Assembly: GCA_037176725.1 (NCBI GenBank)
Contig: JAZBRS010000023.1
Span: 30,437,001 to 30,501,000 of the forward strand
Reading direction: 5' to 3'
Origin: Posidonia oceanica
Taxonomy: Eukaryota; Streptophyta; Magnoliopsida; Alismatales; Posidoniaceae
Length of the DNA: 64,000 nt
Of the stretch, positions 21,841-34,124 are shown in pieces; positions within the stretch are counted from its first letter, which is position 1, and the number at the start of each line of letters is the position of its first letter. The notes under the pieces were generated by a model that did no database searches, was not told the DNA's origin, and saw nothing but the letters and a program-made list of their open reading frames with translations. The position numbers and the translations under genes were made by a program.

Positions 21841-22943
21841 CTTGTGAAAGAGGAATTTGATGGGGTCAAGCCGGCATAAGAGCTACACTGGGTATGCCAT
21901 CATGTAGTGCCTCAGTTTCTGTGCGGCCCAGACAAGAGACAGGTCTTCTCTATAGTGCTATACCTGGCTTCGTAATCACTGAATTTCTTGCTCAGGTAAT
22001 AGATGGCACGCTCCTTTCTACCTGATTCATCATGTTGGCCCAAGACTACGCCTATGGAATGCTACGTTGTAGAAATGTAGAGAATTAGAGGTCTCCCTGG
22101 CATGGGAGGAAACAAGACAGGAGGCTTAATCAAGAACTGCTTGATTTTGTCAAATGCAGCTTGGCACTCCTCGCTCCAGTCGATCTGTGCCTTCTTCCTC
22201 AGGAGCTTGAATATCGGTTCGCCGATGGACGTGAGTTGCGTAATGAACCGATTGATATATTGTAAGCGCCCCAATAGGCCTCGGACCTCTTTCTCGGTCC
22301 TGAGGGGCGACATCTCCACTATGGCTCTCTCCTTGCTCGAGTCTACCTCAATTTCCCTTTGGCTGACAATGTATCCCAAGAGCTTCCCAGATGATACGCC
22401 AAATACACACTTGTTGGGGTTGAGGCAGAGCAATCATGTACTTCCTCAGGCAATCAAAGAGCTTTCTCAGGCAGGCAAGGTGATCCTCGGGCTCTCTAGA
22501 CTTAGCAATCATGTCATCCACATAGACCTCGACTTCTTGGTGCATGAGGTCGTGGAACAGTGCTGTCATTGCCCTCTGATAGGTTGCGCCAGCGTTCTTG
22601 AGCCCAAACGGCATAACTTGATATTAGAAGACTCCCCAGGGAGTGATAAAGGATGTCTTTTCCATATCTTCTTCTGTCATTCTAATCTGGTTATAGCCGG
22701 AGAAGTCGTCCATAAAAGAGAGTATTGTGTGCCCTACAATGTTGTCGACTAGGACGTCAACGTGCAACAAAGGGAATCGTCCTTGGGACTCGCCTTGTTT
22801 AGGTCCCTATAGTCGATGCACATGCGGACTCGGCCATCCTTCTTGGGCACCGGCACAACATTTGCAAGCCATTCTAGGTAGAGGACAACCTTAAGGAAGC
22901 TGACATTGTGCTGCTTCATGATTTCTTCTTTAATCTTGAGCAA
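21841..22943 (-). pseudogene. Reverse transcriptase and RNase H connection, copy 2
   Basis: It is broken into three frame segments. 22943-22749 has VPVPKKDGRVRMCIDYRDLNKA, 22614-22348 has MPFGLKNAGATYQRAM and the catalytic YVDDMI at 22505-22524, and 22433-22062 has GKLLGYIVSQREIEVD and GLLGRLQYINRF. There are at least two frameshifts and several stops. From 22062 to 21841 the RNase H connection is unreadable. Confidence 0.85.
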
Positions 22944-22946
22944 CCA

Positions 22947-24212
22947 CTATGGTCGCCATCTCCTCAACTTCTGCTTCACTAGCTTCGCATCTAGCTTCAG
23001 TGGCAGGTTGTGCACTACTATCTCGACATCAAGGCTATCGTCATAACTCCAGGCAAAGACGTCTGCATATTCCGTGAGGAATGCAATGAACTCTGCTCTA
23101 GCCTGGGGCGACAGCTGGGCGCTAATGTGGACCTCTTTGACATCTTCAGCTATGCCAATATTGATAACCTCCGTCTCTTCTTCGATGTGGAGGTTGGGGC
23201 CTTCTGAATCATCGTCATAAGGCTGAAATTCAGGCGGTGGTTCATCATTCTCATCTACGCTTGTATCATCCTCCTCCTCATATGCAATGAGTTCTGAGAG
23301 GATCTCCTTCTCGAAGGTGGGATCTGTGATATCGAAGGAGTATATGTGTTCCGTCTCTTGGCCCTGATGGCGCTTCAGGATGGTCACGCTCACCCGAGTA
23401 TTTCTGTATCCTTGGTGGGTGACCTCTGCTTGGGTAGCCTCTGATTCTACTGACTGGCCTGACTGTTCTGCTTGTGCTGCTGTCGCTGCCACTACTGGGG
23501 CTGCTGCTACTGCTGTCTCCTCTTCCGCATTTCCTGATGAACCTGCGAGGGATATGTCGGACTGGAAGCTGTCCTCTGGGCGACTAATCTGTGTACTATC
23601 GCCTACTGTGCTGCCTGAGTAGGGCATGCGCTGTATGAACCATCTACACCCGCCTTCCGGCTGCGGAGCGATTAGCTCGTTGGGTCTAGTGGGTGCTGCC
23701 GCTGCTTCTTCCTCTAAGACCATAATAGCGAGATAGTCTTTCGGCGAGGAGGGATCCGTAGCCACGGCTTTCCCTTTCTTCGTTGCCTGTTGTTCTACTG
23801 CATCCTCCGCCAATGCTATCAACTGTTCTTGGAATAACAGTTCCAAGTCACCGAGCATGTTGTCTACCAGTGCTTCTGCAGTCGCTCCTTCCTCGTCATC
23901 TGAGGGTGAGTCGACATAGTAGGCGCTAGCAGCCTCTGGCTCTAGCTCGGCTGCCCCCTCGCCTGCGTGATTGCCTTTGGCTATTAGATGCACTGCTGCA
24001 TGGAGTGTCTGCTCTGCTGCTAGCTGGCTGGCTGACAGCTCTCCTAGCGCGACTGATCGCGGTGCTGTGGCGATCAGGGACGCAAACAGGCTGGCCAGTG
24101 ATGTGGTTGGCGGGTAAGCTGACAGAGTTACTACTGTGGCTGGAAGGGAGGCAAAAGTACTCCTCTGAAGGGCCGATGACTGGATGACTATGCTGGCCGT
24201 CGAGACGCCTAC
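22947..24212 (-). pseudogene. Protease-RT linker, left part, copy 2
   Basis: This is an open stretch of about 420 codons up to the solo-LTR junction. It is Ala/Glu-rich, with YYVDSPSDDEEG, FTASE-like acidic blocks and FDITDPTFEKEILSELIAY shared with copy 1. It runs into the RT start (LVKQKLRRWRP). It is in frame 2, which is the frame expected after the 1849-bp insertion shifts the upstream frame. No catalytic domain is present. Confidence 0.65.
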
Positions 24213-26056
24213 TGTGACCATATCCCGGCGCCCCTACCACGGCGGTTCTCGCAACGCTGCCATAGCTCGCGATGCGATTGTGCCGTGAGAGAGAAGGGGG
24301 AGAAGTCGCAGTCAGCGGTGAATCCGGGGAGAAACTCGACTCGAAAACACTGGGAAATCAGCAAAAAATGCAAAGGAAAAGGGAGTCACCACCTAATCTA
24401 TTGAAAACGAGAAGACTAGGAAAATCGAGAGAAAACATGCGAGTAAAACTCAAGCAATGCGAAAAACATGTCAATCCAGCCCAAATGGATATGACACGAG
24501 GTCGATGCGGCCCAAAAAAAGGGTAAGGACTCCTGTTACGTGCGGGAAAAGGGTTAGGCATCCCCGACACGCCTGAGGAATCGGTCTTTCTAGGCTTTTC
24601 TGCTCTTGTGTGGCTAAATGTTGGCAGGTTAGTGCCGGTTTATATTCGTCCAGAGGCGGTATGCAGGATGCAATTGTAAATCATGCAAGTTTAGCAAAAC
24701 ATGCTTGAAAGCAATTGATTAAGAATCAAAGCGTCGTAAAGCGCGATAAATAGCGTCAGAAAAACAAAACAAATGCCAAAGACAGCTAATCCAGCGAGTG
24801 AGAAGCGATGACAAGGTGGCTGGACACTCTGTCTGGATCAGGACCGGAGCCATCGATCTTAGGGGCGTCTGGGCTGGTCACCGGTCAAGGGGACGCCGGA
24901 GACAGAGGCTCTGCTCCCCACACAGCAGCATCCGTGGCCACGAAAGAGGCGATAAACGATGCAAAGTGGAAAATCAAACTTGAAAAATCACAGAACACAT
25001 GCATGATAGTAAAACAATGTAGAAACAAATCATGAAATCAAGGTGATAAAGCGGCAAGGCGGCAGATGGGTGGCTGAACGCTCTGTCTGGATCAGGGCAG
25101 GAGCCGCCAGTCTCAGGGGCATCTGGGCTGGTTGCCGATCAGGGGGGCGCCGGAGACAGAGGCTCTGCTCCCCACACAGGGGCATTCATGGCCACAAAAA
25201 AGATGCAAAAACTATTCAAAAATGTAAATTGAAACTGGGAAACCACAAATCAGACATCCAACTTCAAAAACAATGCAAGATTCAAATATGTAAGCAGATT
25301 GGCAAAGCAGCAACGTAGCAAAATCAGTGGCTGACCCTCTGCTGAAACTACAGGTTAAGTCGACGCACTAGGGGCAGCAGGACTGGTAGCCCCTAGGCAG
25401 GCGACAGCCATGCATAAGGTCCTAGGCAGTGGGTTTCATCGCCAAAAACGAAATGGAAATCGCATGCAAAAAATAGATCTAAACATACAAACATGAAGCC
25501 CACACATATAGGAATCCAAGCATGCAATCAGATCTAAAAAACATTAAGTGAGTCGCGAGGTATAACGGCCTGAAATCGGCTGAAGGGCTGCCTAGAGTTG
25601 CAGACCAGTCGCCCATAGAGGAGGCGACGAACCTGCAACTCCGGTAACCCAAATAGCGAACTTCCAGACCTTGCCAAGGACTCAAAATGAAGCCAAATAG
25701 AAATCTAAAACTACAGGCATACAGGTCATAGTACCAGGAAAACAAGCATACAATCATTAAGCAAAATGGAGCTTTGAGTCAGCCAGAGCAACGACTCAAA
25801 GTCCGGCCGGTAGACAGAAGCGGTTGCAGGTCAGTCACCGGTCTGGCGGGCGGCTGACCTGACAGTCCGGTCACTGGACTTCAACAGTCAATTCTGCCAC
25901 CTGAGCGGAGTAGAAAAATGCCGAAGGGGTCGGGGAAGCACGCCAGCACTCCCACGAACCCAACCACACCCTCGAGCCACCTTTCGAGCGATCTTCCAAG
26001 CAAACTTCTAGAGATTCTCCAACTGAAAAAAGACCCGTCGAAATGGGATGTCTACA
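24213..26056 (-). mobile_element. Solo LTR of a related Tat/Ogre-like element nested in copy 2
   Basis: On the minus strand it starts TGTAGACATCCC at 26056 and ends GGTCACA at 24213. It is flanked by the 5-bp duplication GTTGG/GTAGG (26057-26061 and 24208-24212, one mismatch). Both termini resemble the copy 1 LTR termini. Inside are the conserved block 24527-24600, also found at 8880-8955, and direct repeats of about 240-250 bp (24800-25040, 25050-25300, with a weaker one at 25322). It carries no internal domain, so it is a recombination product that left one LTR. Confidence 0.85.
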
Positions 26057-26590
26057 CCAACATCTGGTGGTGATGGTGGCTGCACGGCCAGAGACACCAT
26101 GGGGGCCCACCACAAGGCTCGATGTTCTGAGGCAGGAGGCTGTATGGCTGACAGAGCTGCTTGCGTTGCTGGTGAAGTGGGCTGCGTCGCGACGCTAGCT
26201 GAACTGGCTGACCTGGCTGACTGAATTGCCAGAAAGAGTGACAGCTGTGCTAATGCGACTGCTGCCGCTGGCGAACTGGCGAACAGTGCCACAGGATGTG
26301 CTCCTGACTCCGGAGCTGCTGCTGTGGCTGTCAATGGTGCTGGTGAAACTGTAGAGAGGGGAGAGATTGTCAATTCTGACACAGAGCCTGCTGATTCTGC
26401 CACTGTATCAGTAGAGGGGAGGGCCAAACAAACTGACCGAGATGCTGCTGTGCTGATCTGGACCTCTCCGTCGATCCGAACTGCTTCAACTGTGCCGGGC
26501 TACTCCTCATCTGAGTAGTAGTCCTCAATGCAGACCCACTCCTCTATTGGTAGTGGGGGATTCTGACACAGTGCTCGCTGGGCTGCTGCT
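26057..26590 (-). pseudogene. Protease-RT linker, right part, copy 2
   Basis: This is an Ala/Ser/Val-rich continuation of the protease frame, open from 26427 into the LTR junction. It contains the YYSDEE-encoding sequence near 26515, as in copy 1. The natural linker is cut by the solo LTR at 26056. Confidence 0.62.
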
Positions 26591-27579
26591 TAGCTTGTGT
26601 TCGGGTCAAGGACACCTGCACTAATAAAGTTAGTGAGGTCTCGAGGGATCACGATCTTCCAGTTCCTCGAGTGCAGGCGCTCACCATCACAAGGGTGCCA
26701 GTCGTATCCCAGACCTTCAAAATCTCTTCGTTCCTCAGCCACGATCGGCTCAACGATCCCTTGACCGTACCGCCCGAGCAGAGTTCCCTTCACATAGCCT
26801 CACCTATGATAGAGGTTCTCGACCATCCGAAAAGGGTTACTGTGAACGGCCAGAGAGTTGACACGTTCAAGATCAGGGATTTGGTTAACCGGCTCAAACC
26901 GATTAACACGGTACAAGGTATCAGACGGCTTGGGATCAAACCGGACAGTCTGTTGGGATACAGAAGAGACCGCGTCGACCTGCTCCTTATTGAAGTTTTC
27001 CGCCATGACGACGACGTCGTCGCCCCAACGGAACTCGATCATGCGATGGAGGGTCGAGGGGATCACTTGATGCTTATGTAGCCAAGGGCGCCCAAGCAGA
27101 AGGTTGAAAGTGGGTTCCAAGTCGATGATATAAAATTCCACATCGAATACGACTGGACCAATAGAAAGGAGAATAATCAGAATTTCCAACGAGTCATGGT
27201 GGCTGTTATCAAAAGTCGTCATTCCCTTCATGGCTTGTGTGATATCCTCGGCCTTGAATCCGAGTTTCATTGTTGTGCGCAATGGGCAGACGTTAAGGCC
27301 TATGCCGTTATCAACTAGCGTTAGGGGAATACGGAAGTTTTTAAACTGCACTGTGACAAAGAGGGATTGGTTGTGATTGATTCCCGCCGGAGGCAGCTCA
27401 TCACTCGAAAAGGAGATGACCTGGGGCTCCGCGATCATTCCCACCATGTTCTCAAGAGTTGCAGGCTCAATAGATGGGGATACATGTGCGGCTTGGAACA
27501 CGCAGAGGAAAGCCTCATGGTGTTCAGAAGATGTATAGATAAGGTCCCAGATGAAGATGTCAGCCTTGACTTTTTTCAA
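26591..27579 (-). pseudogene. Aspartic protease and G-patch, copy 2
   Basis: The protease motif is LVDNGIGLNVCP (about 27285-27320), with Ile where copy 1 has Ser after DNG, so the active-site triplet is DNG-I and probably weakened. LLGRPWLHKHQV follows. A stop at about 26800 precedes the G-patch stretch GTLLGRYGQGI to GLGYDWHP (26793-26600). The frame is the same as upstream gag. The preceding 27579-27330 stretch carries the conserved NHNQSLFVTVQF. Confidence 0.78.
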
Positions 27580-28490
27580 CTGGGCCGTAATATCAACTGA
27601 AGGCTGGTCTTTTTTAGTGGTGGAGGGAGTGGCCTTGGTAGAGGGTTCTGCTGAGGTGGGACCGGAGGGTCAGCCTACTGGTGGAGGTTGGCTCGCTGGT
27701 GGAGTGGGCTCTGGACGGCTAGGCCTGACCACCGATGCTGCAGGCCTGTAAACCCTCCTCGACCGCGTGACTTCTGCACACATCTCTGTGGCGTAGTCGT
27801 ATGGTAGGCGATGGGTGTCCCTGGTCAGGTTGACGACCAATGGAGCATGAGCTGCGAGCTCAAGAGGGACTGCCGGGGTGTTTGCTGGTTGGTAGGGGGA
27901 TTGGAGATGCTGCTAGGAAGGCCATGAAGGTTCTGGCTAGGGCCTAGCTAGCAGGCTAACAGGTGCTTGAACCCGAGCACGAGCTGCGAGCTCAAGAGGA
28001 GGTGCTGGGATGTTGGCTGCATGGTGAGAGAATTGGAGAAGCTGCTGGGAAGGCTGTGGGGATTTTGATTGGGGCCTAGCCAACGGGTGGACAGGGGGTT
28101 GAGCCTGCGATTGCATGGTAAGCCGCGCGGTAGAGCGCTCCGGCCTGACGTCCAATCGGATCATATGGATCCCCGACTTGGAGCCGGCAAGTGCCATAAG
28201 ATAAAGAGAAGGAGAAAGAGGCTCAGAAATGTCTTGGATAAAATCAGAAGGATCCACCACAGACGTAGTGGACCCAGAGGAGAAGATGGAATGCGCTCCT
28301 GGGGTCCTCGCGCCTCCCGGGCTAGAATGCTCCAGTACGGATTGATGGACAATGCTAGGATTGAGGGGTGCTGACTCTAATGCAGGTGAGGATGCTAGTG
28401 GTGGTGTAGAAGTGGGTACTGCCTCCTGTGTGTTGTTGGCGATGACCTTTCGATCGTGTAACTGAGATTCTCGAGTGAGCAGATCTTGAG
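27580..28490 (-). pseudogene. gag: gag C-terminal remnant, copy 2
   Basis: From 28480 to 27937 is one frame with GAHSIFSSGSTTSVVDPSD and ALAGSKSGIHMIRLDVRPER, matching copy 1 gag C-terminus. The proline-rich tail at 27940-27580 is broken by stops. Similarity ends at about 28470-28490. The zinc knuckle and capsid domain are absent, so the copy is truncated here. Confidence 0.72.
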
Positions 28491-29013
28491 AAGTACACTT
28501 CCTCTTGTGTACTGATGTTTTTACAAGAATTTTGTTCTTCTTTAAAAACGCAACCGAGAGATTTTTGGAGTTTGTTATGAAAGTAAAAAAGGGCAAGCGC
28601 ATGAAAGTCATCACATATGCAGAGGTAATGAAAATACATTGTTCTCATTTTTCACACTATAATCATTGTTCTGAGCGATGCCTGGTTTCCCTCAAAAGTG
28701 TTTTTTTCTCTCTCTTTCCTCCATTAACAAGAAAAGCTTACATAATCAACAATTCCCTGACAAAGATTTCCCTGTTCATAACACTCTTAATCTTGGCATC
28801 AAAATTCTGATAGTTTTACAACAAAAATCCATGAGAGGATATGATTCTCCTGCTCTAATAGCTATTTTCTTTCGATCAATTACACACACCCCGCCCCCAC
28901 ACAAAAAACTCTCTCTCTCCATTTAGAACCTTCCCAACCACACAAAAGTTACCACTCAGCCTACTTCTCAAACAAATGACAATCGATCAAAAAACAAAAA
29001 ATGAAGAACACTT
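28491..29013. other. Intergenic sequence between copy 2 and the cyclin gene
   Basis: AT-rich, with no gene recognised. It should include the cyclin 3' untranslated region at its right end. Confidence 0.4.
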
Positions 29014-30717
29014 TTATGAGGCAGGCAGCCTGTTTATTTTCCTCCTCTTGGCATCTGAAGATGTTTGATGAGAATTTGCTTGTGACCCAACTGCTGTCTC
29101 ACTACTTCTATTACTCAAACAAGCAGCATCGAGCACCCCAATTGGGCTGTGAGGTATACAGGACACAACTGACTCACTATTCATCAATGGCAAGTTTCTG
29201 ATCATTTCATAGGATTTCATCAATCTGTCCTGTAATCCATCATACTAGATAAGAAGAGAGAGAACTGCTACTTTAATTACATAATAAAAATACACTTAGT
29301 TGACAGCCTGTAATAAGCACTCACCTTGTTGTCATGGAAGCAAGAGAATAAGACCACCTGATCATCCATGATCTGACTTTCTCCTAATACAGATAGAGCC
29401 ACTGCTGCAGCAATCTCAGAGGGATTGAATTTCAAGAACTCAATTCCTGCGTTAAAACCTTGCAGATTTTAGGATGCCTCACTATTAAACTGCTTAACAA
29501 GTTGATAGACATGGACCAAGATACCTACTTCTTATTGTGTTTAGGATCAATTTCGCACATTTAGACAAAATTGGCCTTGGGGGAGGTGTATCACCATTGA
29601 ATTTTTTAAGGAAGTAATCTATGAAAGAGAATGGTGTCACTGCTAGCAGTCTCCAGTTAAGAGTGCTCAACACTAGCAGCTCCATTTTCTGTGTAGTTCT
29701 AGCCTCAAATTCATATTTTGACTCAATTGCCTGATAATCACATATCAATCTGTTAGGAACCGACAACATGAAAAAGGCAAATAAAAACACCTCAGACCAC
29801 AACAAACTTCAAGTTATTATTCACCTGCAAATCTAGAGGCAGAGAGACCTCATTTTCCTCCATCTTGGAAGCTAAAGACAAACAGGCTACAGATAATAAT
29901 TGGGTCATCCACGCCTTCCCTTGCTAAAAAATTGGACAAGGAAGAAATCAAATACATGAAATGGCCTAAAAAGTAAAAACCAAACAATAAACCATAGTAA
30001 AACAAAAGTTAATCGACAAAGATACAATCTTTACTATATTACCAAATAAAAGAAACTACTTACAGGGAGTTCATAGTGGGAGAGAAATCGATCCAAATAA
30101 TTTATAGATAAATAAGCAGTCAGAGGTCCGAAACTGTAATGGGTATGAACCTGTCCAATCCAATGCTAATACAATAAGTTAAAAAACATATAGCATTTAT
30201 ATTAAAAGAAAAAACGTACTCTCTACCAACTAAATGAGGAGATACTCAAGAAAGAATAAGTGGAATATAAATCTAGAGTAGATAACACACTCCAATCCGC
30301 AAGCAAGAAGTCGTTTCACAAGGCCAGTATTGAGGAAACCACCCATATGAACTAATAAGGTAAAGGTGAACAAAAAAACGACATCACTGATAACAAAACG
30401 AAAGGATAACGAAGACCCACCTTCCAAATCCAATCGATTGCTTCCCTCCGAACTGAAAGATCAACAGCACCACTTTGAAGCCTCATGAGATAATCATCCT
30501 TGGGCATATGATCGGATTCTTTGAAAACCAACAATGCCAAACATTCATCCGACTGCAGAGGGAAATCCACTAACAAATTCCCACGAAAAACACCATTTTG
30601 GTCGTTTTCCACCCCAACCTCTCCTGTGGCACATTCCTCATCATCAAAGCCCAAAACACTGTTACTGTCTTCTGGGCAGAGCAGTTGCGTGGATGAACAT
30701 TCAAACCCAACACCCAT
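29014..30717 (-). CDS. CYCD: D-type cyclin (CYCD2/CYCD4-like)
   Basis: This is a regulatory subunit of a G1 cyclin-dependent kinase that phosphorylates the retinoblastoma-related protein in the nucleus. The six coding exons are 30421-30717, 30064-30150, 29825-29923, 29529-29730, 29325-29446 and 29014-29229, giving 340 residues. All introns are GT-AG. The exon 4 donor was chosen (GTAGGT) because it alone keeps the frame. The start is the inner Met at 30717, giving the family-typical MGVGFE; another Met lies 20 codons upstream. LLCPE at residues 12-16 is the LxCxE motif that binds the retinoblastoma-related protein. The cyclin box follows, with [22 protein letters not shown] and [18 protein letters not shown], then the C-terminal box ([24 protein letters not shown]). 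The end has [12 protein letters not shown]. No breaks are seen, so it is probably functional. Confidence 0.93.
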
Positions 30718-31256
30718 TTGCAGCCTACACAAATCCAGATGTCTCTTTAGATGACCAAAACGGATCAATGGATGCAACTATAGTAATTGGGATTTGGGTT
30801 GGTTCCTTCGTCTTATTCTTCCTCGACCTCAAAACCTCATAGGTGTGTGGTTTTCCCCATGGAGCAGGAGGTGATGGAGCAAGATGCTTCCTTTTTGTTG
30901 TTATCAGGTTGTGTGTGTACTGGCTGAGAACTGGAGGACAGGTTGGAGGAGAATAGGGAGGAAAGTTGTGCCTTCGGCATTTGTAGATAAAAGGAGTGGA
31001 GGTGTGGGGAAAAATGGCATAAAAATAGTAAAGCTTAAAAAAAGGTTTGTACTAGAGCATGGTTTTGAGCTTCTTAATTTTTTGGTGTGATCATGATGAT
31101 AGAATAATTGCGTGTACAGATCTTTGCTTGATTGAACTAAGTACTATGGTGTGTATGAGTTGTATCAAGAAGTGATTTAGTGAAGATTTTTCTTCTTAGA
31201 GTTCCATATCTACCCCTAAGATCTTCTTTTTTTTTATAAACTACAAATATCTACAC
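30718..31256 (-). promoter_or_regulatory. Upstream region of the cyclin gene
   Basis: The 5' untranslated region and promoter must lie here. No element could be assigned with confidence. The hAT element starts at 31257, so it lies about 540 bp upstream of the start codon and could affect the promoter. Confidence 0.35.
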
Positions 31257-32104
31257 TAAGGGTGTACATGGGTCTGCGTTGATCCGAAAACCGAACCAAC
31301 CCGACCCATGTGGGTGGGGTTGGGTCGGGTTTACACTAAAGGTGTACATTAGTCTGGGTTGACCCGAAATCGAACTAATCCAACCCATGTGGGTTGAGAT
31401 GGGTCGAGTTTTTTTTATCATGGGTTAGGTATAGGTCTGAAAATCCCAAATCCAAACTTTCTGTGTTGGGTATAGGTTCCAAGCATGGGTTTCCCGACCC
31501 GACCGGAACCCGAAGGTATATTTATATAATATTAATTATTTATATTTATAAATACATATTAAATGTATAATTAAGAAATATTAAGAGAGCAAAAATGATA
31601 CTTAATCAGTAGATATTGGGAGAAATAAAGTCAAGTATTGATAAATTATTCACTTTTAACAATAATATTCATGCTTGACCTACGTATTCAAATTACACAC
31701 GCACTGCTGCTACATAGCTGACAGTAGTAAGCTGTAGAAAAACATGCACGCAAAGAAAAAGACATATTAACAAAGTACTGGAGATAATTTTTCTGTAGTG
31801 GCTACTATAATGAGTTGTCTTTTGTAGTGATCTTTGCATCAAGTTGTAAGTCACTTATTTTATCCAAATGCCGTTCCGAGAGTAATTGACTTTTTCTGTA
31901 ATTAAAGATTAATGAATGGCTAATAGGTGTAAAATTCAAGTACTATAAAACCTAAGAACTGACCCGACCCAACCCGAAGTTTGTGGGTCGGGTTGGGTTG
32001 GGTCTGGATTGGGAATGGGTTGGATATTGGTCTAAAATTATCCAATTCGAATAATATAGATTGAGTTGTAGATTCAACCTTAACCCGACCCATGTACACT
32101 CCTA
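31257..32104. mobile_element. Non-autonomous hAT element, 848 bp
   Basis: The terminal inverted repeats TAAGGGTGTACATGGGTC (left) and TAGGAGTGTACATGGGTC (right, reversed) differ at a few bases. A perfect 8-bp target duplication ATCTACAC lies at 31249-31256 and 32105-32112, the length expected for hAT. Subterminal copies of GACCCAACCC / GGGTTGGGTC occur inside both halves. There is no transposase ORF. A possible partial tandem of the left end lies near 31335. Confidence 0.88.
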
Positions 32105-32112
32105 ATCTACAC

Positions 32113-34119
32113 TACCTAAGTTCGAATCCACAACCTTGTAATCTAAAGTAGTTGCTTTGCTCCTAAACTCTTATGGATATCACCATTGGTGGGCAACCAC
32201 AAACAATTCTGCATGACCAAACATGTCTTTTTCCCATCTTATTTGGATGTTATGATGGAAATTTTCAAATTTTAGCCTCTCAAATCTACTATTATTAATT
32301 CAAAAAGAAGCGAAGATCTTTGGCAATGATCGCCGTGCTAATCATTAGCTTATTGTTTGATATACAAAACATCAGATTTTTGTCTTGACATCTTCTTGGA
32401 GAATTGAAGGGTTAAACGCGAAAGACAATAGCCACTGTGGAAAAGTTGTATAATTACGTATTCATGCAAAATTGTCCAGGAGAGAGGCTGAAAAGGCATT
32501 CCCGTTTCTCTTTTCAGGACCTGTGTGTACTGATTTCACTAATAAATTCCTAAATATATTAAACTAATCCTTGTCTCTTACTGAAACTTCTGCTTTACCC
32601 TTCTTTCTTTTTATATGATAGTGGAAAGTTAGAAGGCACTAGTTGATACTGTATCAATTGCATGAAGGTGTTGCTAAAAGGACATTTCCAAGGACATAGA
32701 GGACAAAAAAAAAAGGTGAAAAAAGAACAAACACACAAATAAAATAGGAATTTATGTGGTTCTATAAGTTGACTGTTGTATTAGAATTTCTTTCTACTTC
32801 TTAGATCCAAGTTACATGATACAAAAGATTACTCTCTCATATATAGAAGAAAACTCAGACATCACAATGAAGTTGAATCCATGGACTCAGGATTCAGCAT
32901 AATCAGACTCCACATATTCCTACAGAAGGATGATATTACATGTAGGCATGTCAATCGTTCAAAAAAAAAAAAAATTGTAGGCACGATTCAATGTAAGAAA
33001 TGAAACTATTTCATACGTAACATTGATTTTGAACACAACATTAAACCAAGTGATTAGTTTTCCTTCCTTCTGCAGTTAATTATTATTTCTTTTCTATACG
33101 TTTCTTAAAGAACATCTTTACATGAACCAAAAGGATTGCGTACACCGAATATCGGCAATATCGTCCCATGCATGGATATAATATTTCCCATAACTTGTCG
33201 ATCATATCTTGTCCTCGTATCGATCTGTTAACACCTCTCTTTACTTTCATAGGTCTATCCATGCACTTCTATATTAGTATTTCTAGTTTTATCTATTCTT
33301 CTGCCACAAGAGAGACATTGCCCTCCCGTTACTTGAGTCGTGGAGTGTATGAAAACACTTGTAACTATTCCTATTTCCTAAAAAAATTCAGTCGCACCCA
33401 TTAACTAATTAACTATAACCTATAAGTGATTGGATGATAATTAGTTGAGATTATCGAATAAAGTATAGTTTATTCATTATGTGACTATTACTCTAATAAA
33501 GAAGTTATGAATTCGAATTCCATTAAGTAGAGAACTTTTTATGAAAAAAAACTACTTGAGATTAAAAATGTTGGACAGACAGAGAAAGAGAAATTTGATG
33601 GCAAAGTAAAAGGATGGGGGTGGCCAAGTTGATCAATCCTTAGATTCCAGCACTTCTCTGCACAATTTCCTTGCGGTAGCTGAAAAATTAGAACCCCCAC
33701 TACACCTTGGCTGTGGCTATGCTTTTAATGCAATAAAGCAGTACACATTGAGTTGCAGGAATCCCAAGCATAAAGATGAAACCTGATCGGTTGGGAAAAC
33801 AATTACATATATAATTTGTTCACTGTAAATCATTATTTGTTAAATTACTGAACCTACTCTAGCTAACATTTTGTAATCAGGGGAATATGTCAAGAATATT
33901 TTTTTCAGCTTCATACTTATACATGATGATTACATACAATGAATTGTACCCTTAGAAGTTTTTTTCTTATAATCATCTAGCCCATTTTTGTGTCTAATAA
34001 GAATCCAAGAGAAGAAATTAAACAAGGATAGATATAATTGTATTGCATTCATTAAGATAAAGCTGTAATACATTAGTTATCAGTTGTACTGAAGGCATAT
34101 GGAATTAGTCTACTAGGAA
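32113..34119. other. Intergenic sequence without a gene
   Basis: AT-rich, with no coding sequence I trust. A short run at 33403-33560 ending 'aattcgaattcc' and 'atgaaaaaaaact' may be a decayed SINE, but box motifs are not clear. Nothing else is recognised. Confidence 0.4.
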
Positions 34120-34124
34120 CTAAT

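Larger units (their letters stand above)
14561..28490 (-). mobile_element. Tat/Ogre-like Ty3/gypsy retrotransposon, copy 2 (5' truncated)
   Basis: Read leftwards the order is gag C-terminus, protease, G-patch, linker, RT, RNase H, archaeal RNase H, integrase, extra ORF and hairpin arrays. Similarity to copy 1 stops at about 28470-28490 inside gag, so the gag N-terminus, leader and 5' LTR are missing. A solo LTR of a related element interrupts the linker. The left limit is uncertain. The next LTR start at 14560 belongs to copy 1 or is shared, and no clear polypurine tract is visible beside it. Confidence 0.8.

Noticed and set aside
24213..26056. Intron between protease and RT as described for Ogre elements
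   Set aside because: The segment has LTR termini, a 5-bp duplication and matches the LTR of copy 1, so it is an insertion, not an intron.
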